Origin: an uncultured Prevotellaceae bacterium
GTDB taxonomy: Bacteria; Bacteroidota; Bacteroidia; Bacteroidales; Bacteroidaceae
Length of the DNA stretch: 64,000 nucleotides
Assembly: GCA_902782305.1 (NCBI GenBank)
Contig: CACZMV010000010.1
Location: 1-64,000 of the forward strand
Direction: 5' to 3'
A program made the position numbers and the translations under genes. The number at the start of each line of letters is the position of its first letter. Positions within the stretch are counted from its first letter, which is position 1. The notes under the pieces are model-generated. The model ran no database searches. It was not told the DNA's origin and was given only the letters and a program-made list of their open reading frames with translations. Below, one piece after another: positions 15,834-24,396 of the stretch.

Positions 15834-17174
15834 ATGGCTAACTTAAAAGAAAAAATCGGCTATGCTTTGGGCGATGCCGCTGCTGGTGGAATTACTTGGA
15901 AAGTAATGTCTATCGCCTTCCCGCTATTCTTTACCAACATTTTCGGATTAACAGTGGCAGATACGGCAACACTGATGTTGATAGCACGTATGTTTGACGT
16001 AGTGACAGACCCCATGATGGGAACATTGGCAGACCGTACACAAAGCCGATGGGGTACCTATCGCCCATGGCTCATCTATGGTGCCATCCCCTTTGGCCTG
16101 ATCTTTGCGCTGTTATTGTATACCCCCGACTTCGGACCAATGGGCAAACGTATCTGGGCTTATTCGCTGTACCTGATGATGATGGCCGTGTACACCGCCG
16201 TTAATGTGCCTTACGGTTCATTGCTTGGTGTGATGACGGACGATGACAACGAGAAGAACCAGTTCTCGTCGTTCCGCATGGTAGGTGCCTATGCCATGGG
16301 TTTCATTACCCTGCTGTCATTCCCTTATCTACAGAAGTTTGTCGGTGGTAGTGACCAGCATCAGTATGCTGTGTTGGGCGTATTCTTTGGTGTTCTGGCT
16401 GCTGCTGGTACGCTGGCGTGTGGACTATTGACTAAAGAGCGCCTGAAGCCTATACGTGCTGAAAAATTCTCGTTTAAGCCCTTCGGCGACCTGTTCCGCA
16501 ATAAGCCGTGGATTATCTTGACACTCATTGGCGTGTGTATGAACTTCTTCAATGGCTTCCGCTATGCGGTGGCAGGTTATATGTTCGAGTATTGTATGAA
16601 TGGAGAAGTTACGGTCAGTGGACTAATCATCAACTATACCGTCTTTATGACCTTTGGTGAACTGACGTGCATGATCTTCGGAGGTGTGTCGCCTGTCTTC
16701 ACCAAGTGGGTGGGTTCTAAGCGCATGGCCTTCATCTGGGCCGGTGTCATCTGTGTAGCGACCTCTGTGCTCTATTTCTTCATCCCCATGGACCCCAATT
16801 ACATTTGGATGATGGTTGTTGTCGTTATCCTAACATCTATCGGTATCGGCATCTATTCGCCCCTGTTGTGGTCTATGTATGCTGACGTTTCTGATTATGC
16901 CACTGAGAAGAATGGTACTTCGTCGACAGGTTTGATATTCTCGTCAGGAACGATGGCCATGAAGTTTGGTACAGCCATTTCTGGTTCTCTGGTGGCCCTG
17001 TTGCTGGGTATGGCAGGATTTATTTCAGGAACCGATGCTACAGGTCAGACCATTATCACCATCACGGATATTGATTCCGTACAGCGTATGATCTGGGCAC
17101 TGTTCTCTGTATTCCCCGCTATTATTGCGGCAATTATGATAGGATTGCTTTATATTTATCCTATTAAGAAATGA
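15834..17174 (+). CDS. GPH-family sugar:cation symporter (MFS)
   Basis: A 446-residue inner-membrane transporter with about 12 helices. The start at 15834 (MANLKEKIGYALGDAAAGG) gives the family's usual N-terminus; the upstream extension has no support. Typical glycoside-pentoside-hexuronide motifs are visible: GYALGDAA near the start, ARMFDVVTDPMMGTLADRT with SRWGTYRPW in the first cytoplasmic loop, and NVPYGSLLGVMTDD. Members import di- or monosaccharides with Na+ or H+; the substrate cannot be told here. It is followed without a gap by the PafA-type phosphatase gene. Confidence 0.9.
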   Translation: MANLKEKIGYALGDAAAGGITWKVMSIAFPLFFTNIFGLTVADTATLMLIARMFDVVTDPMMGTLADRTQSRWGTYRPWLIYGAIPFGLIFALLLYTPDFGPMGKRIWAYSLYLMMMAVYTAVNVPYGSLLGVMTDDDNEKNQFSSFRMVGAYAMGFITLLSFPYLQKFVGGSDQHQYAVLGVFFGVLAAAGTLACGLLTKERLKPIRAEKFSFKPFGDLFRNKPWIILTLIGVCMNFFNGFRYAVAGYMFEYCMNGEVTVSGLIINYTVFMTFGELTCMIFGGVSPVFTKWVGSKRMAFIWAGVICVATSVLYFFIPMDPNYIWMMVVVVILTSIGIGIYSPLLWSMYADVSDYATEKNGTSSTGLIFSSGTMAMKFGTAISGSLVALLLGMAGFISGTDATGQTIITITDIDSVQRMIWALFSVFPAIIAAIMIGLLYIYPIKK

Positions 17175-17203
17175 CAGTAGTCGAAACAATAAGACAAGAA
17201 ATA

Positions 17204-18709
17204 ATGAGAAAGGCAATCGTTTTATTGGTATTGATGGCTTGTGCATGGACTCAGTTGCAGGCACAACAGAAGTTTAATGATCGTCCTAAATTGGTTGTGG
17301 GAATCGTTGTCGACCAGATGCGTTGGGATTATCTCTCACGATATTACGATCAGTTTGGAGAAGATGGCTTCCGTCGTTTGTTGGACAAAGGATATTCGTT
17401 TAATAATTGTCTGATTAACTATCTTCCTACGATTACGGCTATTGGACATACGAGTGCCTATACAGGTACTTCTCCTGCTTTTCATGGTATTTGTGGCAAT
17501 ACCTTTTATATTGATGGACGTAAGACCTATTGTTGTAGTGATGAAAATGTTAGTCCCGTAGGTTCTGACAATACGAAAGCAGGTTGCATGTCACCCGTTA
17601 ATTTGTTGTCTACAACCATTGGTGACCAACTGCGTTTGCATACTGATTTCCGTTCAAAGGTTATTGGCGTTTCGTATAAAGACCGTGCAGCTATTCTTCC
17701 TGCAGGACGTTCAGGAAATGCAGCCTATTGGTTGGATACCAAGAATCGTCAGTTTATAACCAGTACCTATTATATGAAAGAATTGCCCGCGTGGGCTAGG
17801 GAGTTCAACAAAGAACTGGCTAAGGATAAGGAATTCAAGAAAGTGGGTAAGGATGTTGGTCTCTATCCGTTGACAGGTCATATTACCACAGGTATGGCTA
17901 TTGCTGCCCTTGACGGTGAAAAGTTGGGACAGGGTGACGAGACAGATATGCTTTGTGTTTCCTATTCTCAGACAGATGTTATTGGGCATAAGTATGGTAC
18001 TCGTGGTGATCATACTGATGAGGCGTACCTTGAACTCGACAAGGATTTGGCTCGTCTTTTCAAAGCGCTTGATGAGAAAGTGGGCAAGGGCAATTATCTC
18101 GCTTTCTTGACAGCCGACCATGGTGCAGCCCATAATAACCAGTTTATGCAAGACCACAAGTTTGCTGCGGGTAAATGGTTGTCTAATGATTTGAGAGCAG
18201 AGCTGGAAAAATATATTGCCTCGAAGTTGGGTAACACCCAAAACGTGATTATTGGTATAGTGGACTATCGCTTCTACCTTGATCATGACGGAATAGCAGC
18301 TCAAGGTTTGGAACTCCAAAGCGTGAAAGATGTGGCAATCGAGTATCTTCGCAAGAGTCCTAACATCGCTTTTGTCGTTGATTTCGAGAAAGCAGCTTCT
18401 TCTCCTATCCCTCCTGTTATCCGTGAACGTATCTTGATGGGGTATCACTTCCATCGCTCTGGTGATATCATTATTTGTTTGGAGCCGGGGTATTATGAGG
18501 TTGGCGCTTGGTCGTCGCCTATTGGTACCACACATGGCGAGTGGAATCCCTATGATGCGCATATTCCATTACTGTTCTACGGGTGGAAAGTGCCTCATGG
18601 AGAAAGTCCTTTAGAGGTACATATTACGGACATTGCTCCTACTGTTTGCTCGTTGATGAAAATTCAACAACCGAACGGGTGTTCTGGCGTTCCATTGAAA
18701 TTTGATTGA
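17204..18709 (+). CDS. PafA-type alkaline phosphatase/phosphodiesterase
   Basis: A 501-residue exported enzyme of the alkaline phosphatase superfamily (type I phosphodiesterase/nucleotide pyrophosphatase family). The ATG at 17204 opens the signal peptide MRKAIVLLVLMACAWTQLQA; the frame stays open to an ATG at 17171 that overlaps the upstream stop, which would only add an acidic leader. The PafA pattern is visible: VVDQMRWD (metal ligand), the nucleophile region LPTITAIGHTSAYTG, and metal-binding segments SQTDVIGHKYG, TADHGAAHN and GTTHGEWNPYD. It should hydrolyse phosphomonoesters in the periplasm. A and T at third codon positions look more frequent than in the preceding genes. Confidence 0.9.
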   Translation: MRKAIVLLVLMACAWTQLQAQQKFNDRPKLVVGIVVDQMRWDYLSRYYDQFGEDGFRRLLDKGYSFNNCLINYLPTITAIGHTSAYTGTSPAFHGICGNTFYIDGRKTYCCSDENVSPVGSDNTKAGCMSPVNLLSTTIGDQLRLHTDFRSKVIGVSYKDRAAILPAGRSGNAAYWLDTKNRQFITSTYYMKELPAWAREFNKELAKDKEFKKVGKDVGLYPLTGHITTGMAIAALDGEKLGQGDETDMLCVSYSQTDVIGHKYGTRGDHTDEAYLELDKDLARLFKALDEKVGKGNYLAFLTADHGAAHNNQFMQDHKFAAGKWLSNDLRAELEKYIASKLGNTQNVIIGIVDYRFYLDHDGIAAQGLELQSVKDVAIEYLRKSPNIAFVVDFEKAASSPIPPVIRERILMGYHFHRSGDIIICLEPGYYEVGAWSSPIGTTHGEWNPYDAHIPLLFYGWKVPHGESPLEVHITDIAPTVCSLMKIQQPNGCSGVPLKFD

Positions 18710-18762
18710 TTTTGACGAAAAATATTCAACGATAAAGTGCTGATTTATTGAGATTTATTTAA

Positions 18763-18771
18763 TATCTTTGC
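18763..18771 (+). promoter_or_regulatory. -7 element upstream of the small HTH gene
   Basis: TATCTTTGC, about 45 bases before the ATG at 18816. Confidence 0.65.
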
Positions 18772-18815
18772 AGCCGAAAAGGAACCAAGTTTAGAAACTA
18801 AATAAGGCTGCAAGT

Positions 18816-19028
18816 ATGAATATTGGCAAACATGTCGAAGACATTTTGAGGAAACAGGGCAAGTCCGCTGCATGGTTAGCAAGTCAAATTCCCTGTGAGC
18901 GTACTAATGTTTATAACATTTTTAAACGCAAGAGTTTGGATGTACGCCTCTTGATGAGGATCAGTGTTGTTCTTCAGTATGACTTCTTTAAGGAGTTGTC
19001 CGAAGAGGCGTTTCCGAAGAAAAAGTAA
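18816..19028 (+). CDS. Small helix-turn-helix (XRE-like) protein
   Basis: A 70-residue basic protein that is almost entirely one HTH domain. Helices around KHVEDILRKQGKSAAWLASQ and RTNVYNIFKRKSLDVRLLMR resemble the turn and recognition helix of Cro/C1-type repressors, and the tail is PKKK. It is monocistronic, with its own TAnnTTTG promoter and a strong terminator. A DNA-binding or regulatory role is likely, but the target is unknown. No toxin partner is adjacent. Confidence 0.75.
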   Translation: MNIGKHVEDILRKQGKSAAWLASQIPCERTNVYNIFKRKSLDVRLLMRISVVLQYDFFKELSEEAFPKKK

Positions 19029-19036
19029 ATATTTTG

Positions 19037-19071
19037 AGCCGCTGCTTTTTTAAGTAGCGGCTTTTATTTTC
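19037..19071 (+). terminator. Intrinsic terminator after the HTH gene
   Basis: Stem AGCCGCT/AGCGGCT (19037-19043 and 19056-19062), followed by TTTTATTTT. Confidence 0.85.
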
Positions 19072-19117
19072 CCTGTTGTGGAATGAAAAATGAATATTTT
19101 TCCAGAGTTATAGTAAA

Positions 19118-19145
19118 TTTCTCATTTCTCATTTCTCATTTCTCA
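19118..19145. repeat. Heptamer array TTTCTCA x4
   Basis: Four perfect TTTCTCA units lie just upstream of the nuo promoter. They are the same heptamer as at 6852 and, on the other strand, 6716. Confidence 0.9.
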
Positions 19146-19156
19146 TTATTTTTTTG

Positions 19157-19164
19157 TACCTTTG
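19157..19164 (+). promoter_or_regulatory. -7 element of the nuo operon
   Basis: TACCTTTG, 42 bases before the nuoA ATG. It is the only TAnnTTTG I noticed driving the eleven-subunit operon. Confidence 0.7.
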
Positions 19165-19206
19165 TGCCCACTTAGGCAAACAATATTATAATATTATAAT
19201 TTTTTT

Positions 19207-19557
19207 ATGAACTTTACTTTGTTAATTACCGTCTTGCTGACGGCTATTACATTGGTGGTAGCGGCTTACGTAGTAGCCAAGCTGATAGGACCAAGGTCCT
19301 ACGCAAAGGTGAAAGGTGAACCGTATGAGAGTGGTATCCCCACGCGAGGCAGCTCGTGGTTGCCCATCTCGGTGGGATTCTACCTCTTTGCCATCTTGTT
19401 CCTCATGTTTGATGTAGAAACTGTGTTTCTGTATCCATGGGCAGTGGTAGTGAAGGAGTTTGGTTCGATGGCACTGCTGTCAATCGGCTTCTTCTTGGTA
19501 GTTCTAGTATTAGGCTTGGCTTATGCTTGGCGGAAAGGAGATCTGGAATGGAAGTAA
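19207..19557 (+). CDS. nuoA: Complex I subunit A
   Basis: A 116-residue membrane subunit with three helices (the first LLITVLLTAITLVVAAYVV). It has the conserved loop KGEPYESGIPTRGSSWLPIS (usually YECG; here Ser replaces Cys), followed by FYLFAILFLMFDVETVFLYP with the key Asp-Glu pair. NuoA sits at the join between the membrane arm and the Q module. It is the first gene of the operon and overlaps nuoB by 10 bases. Confidence 0.95.
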   Translation: MNFTLLITVLLTAITLVVAAYVVAKLIGPRSYAKVKGEPYESGIPTRGSSWLPISVGFYLFAILFLMFDVETVFLYPWAVVVKEFGSMALLSIGFFLVVLVLGLAYAWRKGDLEWK

Positions 19558-20282
19558 GAAAGCCCCACATCAAGAGTATCCCCTACGAGGAGTGGAACGA
19601 CAACTCATCGCTGGAAAAGATTGTTGACGAGCTCCATGAGGGCGGCGTCAACGTGGTTACGGGCTCGCTTGACCAGCTGATCAACTGGGGCCGCTCAAAC
19701 TCGCTTTGGTCGCTGACCTTTGCCACATCATGCTGTGGTATCGAGTTTATGGCTTGCGGTTGTGCCCGTTACGACTTTGCCCGTTTCGGTTTCGAGGTGA
19801 CTCGTAACTCTCCACGTCAGGCCGACTTGATTATGTGTGCTGGTACCATCACACACAAGATGGCCCCCGCACTGAAGCGTCTGTACGACGAGATGGCCGA
19901 GCCGAAGTATGTTATCGCCGTAGGTGGTTGCGCCATCAGCGGTGGTCCGTTTAAGTCGAGCTACCATGTAGTGAAGGGTATCGAGGAGATCGTGCCCGTA
20001 GACGTATTCATCCCTGGTTGTCCCCCACGCCCAGAGGCTATCATGTACGGCATGATGCAGTTGCAGCGTAAGGTGAAGATCGAGAAATTCTTTGGTGGCG
20101 CTAACCACAAGCAGACCGCTGAGGAGGCTGCACTGGGAGTATCAAACGAGGAGCTGACATTCCGCCAGAAGCATGGCGACCACCGTCGCGAGCCAATGGT
20201 TATCACAGAGGTTCCCCAGGAGTTTGTTGAAGAAATAAAAACTGCTCAGGCAGAAGCAAAAGTAGAGGAGGACAAGGCATGA
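19548..20282 (+). CDS. nuoB: Complex I subunit B (N2 cluster)
   Basis: A 244-residue subunit carrying the terminal 4Fe-4S cluster N2 that reduces quinone. The start is the ATG at 19548, inside the end of nuoA and preceded by AAAGGAG; the upstream frame is spurious. The cluster ligands are visible: the CC pair in FATSCCGIEFMACG, the Cys in LIMCAGTITHKM and the Cys in FIPGCPPRPEA. The C-terminus (about residues 185-244) is a charged extension not present in E. coli NuoB. Confidence 0.95.
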   Translation: MEVRKPHIKSIPYEEWNDNSSLEKIVDELHEGGVNVVTGSLDQLINWGRSNSLWSLTFATSCCGIEFMACGCARYDFARFGFEVTRNSPRQADLIMCAGTITHKMAPALKRLYDEMAEPKYVIAVGGCAISGGPFKSSYHVVKGIEEIVPVDVFIPGCPPRPEAIMYGMMQLQRKVKIEKFFGGANHKQTAEEAALGVSNEELTFRQKHGDHRREPMVITEVPQEFVEEIKTAQAEAKVEEDKA

Positions 20283-21892
20283 AATTAGAATTCTTATCAT
20301 TCGATTTTGAGAAGTTCGCCTCTGAGATGCTGAACTTGAAGGACAAGAAAGGCTTTGACTATCTTGTTACCATCGTAGGCGAAGACTTCGGTGCTGAAGA
20401 GGGTCTGGGATGTATCTACATTCTAGAGAATACCAAGACCCACGAGCGTTGCAGTGTGAAGCAGATTGCCAAGACTCAGGTTTGTGGTGACGGCATGTCA
20501 TCTAATGGCACAGGCGAGACCGACGGACAGATGATGGCTTACATCCCCACTGTTTCTAATATCTGGAAGGTGGCTGACTTGCTGGAACGTGAAGTATATG
20601 ACTTCTATGGCATCGTGTTCCTGGGCCATCCCGATATGCGTCGTCTGTTCCTGCGTTCAGACTTCAAGGGTTACCCCTTCCGCAAGGACTGGAAGTTTAA
20701 CGACGAATATACGCTGGAGGATGATGTAGAGCCCGACTACGGTCTGGAGTATTATCTGGACAAGGATGGCAACCTGCAGAGCAAGCAGAACCGTCTGTTT
20801 GGTGCCGATGATTATGTGATTAACATTGGTCCTCAGCACCCAGCTACTCACGGTGTGCTCCGTCTGCAGACGGTGCTGAACGGTGAGACCGTTAAGCGCA
20901 TCTATCCACACCTGGGATATATCCACCGTGCCATCGAGAAGATGTGGGAAGGCATGACCTATCCACAGACGCTGGCTCTCACAGACCGTCTGAACTATCT
21001 TGGTGCTATGCAGCATCGTCACGCATTGGTAGGTGTAATCGAAGAGGGTATGAACGTAGAGCTCACAGACCGCATCAAGTATATCCGTACCATCATGGAC
21101 GAGCTTCAGCGTCTCGACTCACACCTGCTCTACACATCGTGTGTGGCTCAGGACCTTGGCGCACTTACAGGTATGCTGTATGGTATGCGCGACCGTGAGC
21201 ACGTGCTGAACTGCATGGAGGAGACCACTGGTGGCCGACTGATCCAGAACTATTATAGAATAGGTGGACTGCAGGACGATATCGATCCTAACTTCGTAAA
21301 GAACTGTAAGGATCTGGTTAAGTATCTGCGCCCAATGATTCAGGAGTATATGGATGTGTTTGGTGATAACGTGATCACTCACAACCGTCTGGAGAACTGT
21401 GGTCCGATGAGTCTCGAGGATTGTATCAACTACGCTGTTACAGGTCCTGCCGGACGTGCATCAGGCTGGAAGAACGATGTGCGCAAGAACCATCCGTACG
21501 ACATGTATGACAAGGTGGAGTGGGAGCAGTGCACACTCGACACATGCGACTCTATGGGCCGCTATTTGGTACACATCAACGAGATGTACCAGAGTCTGAA
21601 CATCATTGAACAGCTCATCGACAATATCCCAGAGGGCGACTTCTATGTGAAGCAGAAGCCTATCATCAAGGTGCCCGAGGGACAGTGGTACTACTCTGTA
21701 GAGGGTGTAGCCGGTGAGTTTGGTGTATATCTCGATAGCCGTGGCGACAAGAGCCCATACCGCATGAAGATGCGCCCAATGGGACTCTCGCTGGTAGGTG
21801 CCTTCGACCCGATGCTTCGTGGTCAGAAGATTGCCGACCTGATTGCTACATGTGCTGCTATCGACGTTGTAATTCCTGATATTGACAGATAA
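20279..21892 (+). CDS. nuoCD: Fused complex I subunits C and D
   Basis: A 537-residue fusion. The NuoC part (about 1-150) has EREVYDFYGIVFLGHPDMRR. The NuoD part (about 180-537) has GPQHPATHGVLRLQTVLNGE, PHLGYIHRAIEKM and the C-terminal VVIPDIDR. Together with NuoB and NuoI it forms the peripheral arm and lines the quinone site. The ATGA overlap with nuoB indicates translational coupling. The fusion is also known in enterobacteria and is usual in Bacteroidales. Confidence 0.95.
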   Translation: MKLEFLSFDFEKFASEMLNLKDKKGFDYLVTIVGEDFGAEEGLGCIYILENTKTHERCSVKQIAKTQVCGDGMSSNGTGETDGQMMAYIPTVSNIWKVADLLEREVYDFYGIVFLGHPDMRRLFLRSDFKGYPFRKDWKFNDEYTLEDDVEPDYGLEYYLDKDGNLQSKQNRLFGADDYVINIGPQHPATHGVLRLQTVLNGETVKRIYPHLGYIHRAIEKMWEGMTYPQTLALTDRLNYLGAMQHRHALVGVIEEGMNVELTDRIKYIRTIMDELQRLDSHLLYTSCVAQDLGALTGMLYGMRDREHVLNCMEETTGGRLIQNYYRIGGLQDDIDPNFVKNCKDLVKYLRPMIQEYMDVFGDNVITHNRLENCGPMSLEDCINYAVTGPAGRASGWKNDVRKNHPYDMYDKVEWEQCTLDTCDSMGRYLVHINEMYQSLNIIEQLIDNIPEGDFYVKQKPIIKVPEGQWYYSVEGVAGEFGVYLDSRGDKSPYRMKMRPMGLSLVGAFDPMLRGQKIADLIATCAAIDVVIPDIDR

Positions 21893-21907
21893 TAAAGCGT
21901 TTGGATT

Positions 21908-22999
21908 ATGATTTTTGACTTTAGAATTGTTACACAATGGTTCGACGCTCTCCTTCGCGAGACACTCGGCTTGGGAGATTTTCTGTCGATATTGATTGAG
22001 TGCGTGCTAGTGGGCACAGGTATCCTGTTGGGATATGCCCTCATAGCGTGCGTACTGATATTTATGGAGCGTAAGGTTTGTGCCTACTTCCAGTGCCGTC
22101 TTGGCCCGATGCGAGTAGGATACTGGGGACTGCTTCAGGTGTTTGCCGACGTGCTGAAGATGCTCATCAAGGAGATATTCTTCGTTGACCGTGCCGACAA
22201 GCTGCTCTATGCCGTTGCTCCACTTCTGGTGATTATCGGTAGTGTAGGTGCATTCTCGTTCCTGCCTTGGAACATGGGTGCTACCATCCTCGATTTCAAC
22301 GTAGGTGTATTCCTGCTCACCGCCATTTCTTCTATCGGCGTGGTAGGTATCTTCCTCGCAGGTTGGAGTTCTAACAATAAGTACTCTGTGGTTTCGGCCA
22401 TGCGTGGTGCAGTGCAGATGATTTCTTACGAGATGTCGCTCTGCCTCTGCCTGATTACAGCTGTAATCCTGACAGGAACCATGCAGATGAGCGGTATCGT
22501 TGAGGCACAGACAGGCCCATGGAAGTGGCTTGTGTTCCAGGGTCACATCCCTGCTATCATCGCCTTCTTCGTATTCCTCATCGCAGGTAACGCCGAGGCC
22601 AACCGTGGCCCATTCGATATGGCTGAGGCCGAGAGCGAGCTTACAGCCGGTCACCATACAGAGTACTCAGGTATGGGATTCGGTTTCTTCTACCTCGCTG
22701 AGTTCCTCAACCTCTTCATCATCGCAGGTATTGCCGCTACGGTATTCCTCGGTGGTTGGGCGCCTGTAAACATCGGTGTTGACGCATTTGACGCCGTGAT
22801 GAACTACATCCCAGGTATCGTCTGGTTTATGGGTAAGACCTTCTTCCTGGTTTGGATTCTGATGTGGATTAAGTGGACGTTCCCACGTCTGCGTATCGAC
22901 CAGATCCTAAAGCTGGAGTGGAAGTATCTCATGCCGCTGGCACTGCTGAATCTTGTCATTATGACAGTTGTAGTGGCCCTGGGCTTATATATAAAATAA
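21908..22999 (+). CDS. nuoH: Complex I subunit H
   Basis: A 363-residue membrane subunit with eight or more helices that forms the quinone entry. Conserved parts include MERKVCAYFQCRLGPMRVGY..G, LLQVFADVLKMLIKE, ANRGPFDMAEAESELTAGHH with EYSG, and WIKWTFPRLRIDQ. The Glu-rich loop that couples to NuoD and NuoB is intact. Confidence 0.95.
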   Translation: MIFDFRIVTQWFDALLRETLGLGDFLSILIECVLVGTGILLGYALIACVLIFMERKVCAYFQCRLGPMRVGYWGLLQVFADVLKMLIKEIFFVDRADKLLYAVAPLLVIIGSVGAFSFLPWNMGATILDFNVGVFLLTAISSIGVVGIFLAGWSSNNKYSVVSAMRGAVQMISYEMSLCLCLITAVILTGTMQMSGIVEAQTGPWKWLVFQGHIPAIIAFFVFLIAGNAEANRGPFDMAEAESELTAGHHTEYSGMGFGFFYLAEFLNLFIIAGIAATVFLGGWAPVNIGVDAFDAVMNYIPGIVWFMGKTFFLVWILMWIKWTFPRLRIDQILKLEWKYLMPLALLNLVIMTVVVALGLYIK

Positions 23000-23008
23000 G
23001 GTATAGCA

Positions 23009-23554
23009 ATGGAAGATAACAAAACATATTTCGGAGAAATCGGGCACGGTTTGAAGACTTTGGCCATTGGTATGAAGACCACCTGGAAGGAATACTTCAA
23101 GGACTTCTTCACCAACAAGTCGACAGAGCAGTATCCCGAGAACCGCAAGACCACACTGCATGTGGCTAAGCGTCATCGCGGTCGCTTGACATTTAAGCGT
23201 AACGAGGATGGAAGCTACAAGTGTACCGCTTGCACATTATGTGAAAAGTCTTGCCCCAATGGAACCATCAAAATAGTAAGTCACATGGCTGAAGATCCAG
23301 AAACGGGTAAGAAAAAGAAGGTGCTTGACGATTATCAGTACGACTTAGGCGACTGCATGTTCTGCCAACTCTGTACGAACGCCTGCAACTTCGACGCTAT
23401 TGAGTTTACTAACGATTTCGAGAATGCTGTGTTCGACCGCAGCAAACTGGTACTCCACTTGGATAAAGAGGTGTATCAGGGAGGCTCGCTGCCCAACCTC
23501 ATAGAAGGTGGTGCTTCACTGACTATCGGTAAGTTTAATACAAAAACGAAGTAA
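23009..23554 (+). CDS. nuoI: Complex I subunit I (two 4Fe-4S clusters)
   Basis: A 181-residue ferredoxin-like subunit holding clusters N6a and N6b. The two motifs are CTACTLCEKSCPNG and CMFCQLCTNACNFD (CxxCxxCxxxC). Since NuoE, F and G are absent from the operon, NuoI would be close to the electron entry point in this organism. Confidence 0.95.
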   Translation: MEDNKTYFGEIGHGLKTLAIGMKTTWKEYFKDFFTNKSTEQYPENRKTTLHVAKRHRGRLTFKRNEDGSYKCTACTLCEKSCPNGTIKIVSHMAEDPETGKKKKVLDDYQYDLGDCMFCQLCTNACNFDAIEFTNDFENAVFDRSKLVLHLDKEVYQGGSLPNLIEGGASLTIGKFNTKTK

Positions 23555-23559
23555 AGACT

Positions 23560-24084
23560 ATGGCAGATTTAGTAATGTTTTGCATTCTTGCTGTTGTCAT
23601 CCTTGGTTCTGCCATCATGTGTGTGACAACAACTAGAATCATGCGAGCAGCAACATTTATGTTGTTTGTGCTCTTTGGCGTAGCAGGTCTTTACTTCCTG
23701 CTCGATTATACCTATCTGGGTGCTGCCCAGATATCCGTCTATGCTGGTGGTGTGACGATGATTTATGTCTTTGCCATCCAGTTGGTCAACAAGCGTACCT
23801 TGCAGGGTTTGACAGAACGTATGAAAGGTAGTCGCGTTCTTTGGGGCGGATTGCTTACCATCGTTGGCTGTGCCACAGTGGTATTGGTATTGCTTAAGAA
23901 TCAGTATTTGTATGCCGCTATGGCTGCTCCTAATGTTGAGGTGCCGATGAAATCTATTGGAACAGCTCTCGTGGGTGCTGACAAGTATCAGTATGTACTT
24001 CCCTTCGAGTTCATTTCGCTGTTCCTGTTGGCTTGCATCATTGGTGGTTTGGTTGTTGCACGTAAAGAAAAGGAGGAGAAGTAA
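23560..24084 (+). CDS. nuoJ: Complex I subunit J
   Basis: A 174-residue membrane subunit with five helices. The family's third-helix segment reads AAQISVYAGGVTMIYVFAIQ (the pi-bulge region), and it is followed by FEFISLFLLACIIGGLVVAR near the C-terminus. It connects the Q module to the antiporter-like subunits. Confidence 0.92.
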   Translation: MADLVMFCILAVVILGSAIMCVTTTRIMRAATFMLFVLFGVAGLYFLLDYTYLGAAQISVYAGGVTMIYVFAIQLVNKRTLQGLTERMKGSRVLWGGLLTIVGCATVVLVLLKNQYLYAAMAAPNVEVPMKSIGTALVGADKYQYVLPFEFISLFLLACIIGGLVVARKEKEEK

Positions 24085-24087
24085 GTT

Positions 24088-24396
24088 ATGGTACCTGTAG
24101 AATTTTATTTTGTGCTGAGTGCACTATTGTTCTTCATTGGCGTCTTCGGCTTCATTACCCGTCGCAACCTCATTGCCATGCTCATCTCTGTTGAGTTGAT
24201 TTTGAATGCCGTTGACATCAATTTCGCAGCTTTCAATCGTCTGTTGTTCCCAGGCTCTATGGAAGGAATGTTCATGACGCTCTTCTCCATCGGTGTCTCG
24301 GCTGCCGAGTCGGCTGTGGCTATTGCTATTATCATCAATGTCTACCGCAACTTCAAGAGCGATAGCGTTGACAGTATCAAGAACATGAAATGGTAA
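24088..24396 (+). CDS. nuoK: Complex I subunit K
   Basis: A 102-residue protein with three helices. Typical segments are LIAMLISVELILNAVDINFA and VSAAESAVAIAIIINVYRNF, each containing a conserved membrane Glu. The stop abuts the nuoL start. Confidence 0.95.
   Translation: MVPVEFYFVLSALLFFIGVFGFITRRNLIAMLISVELILNAVDINFAAFNRLLFPGSMEGMFMTLFSIGVSAAESAVAIAIIINVYRNFKSDSVDSIKNMKW

Noticed and set aside
19437-19547. Longer N-terminus of NuoB
   Set aside because: It lies inside nuoA, is not NuoB-like, and the ATG at 19548 has a good ribosome binding site.
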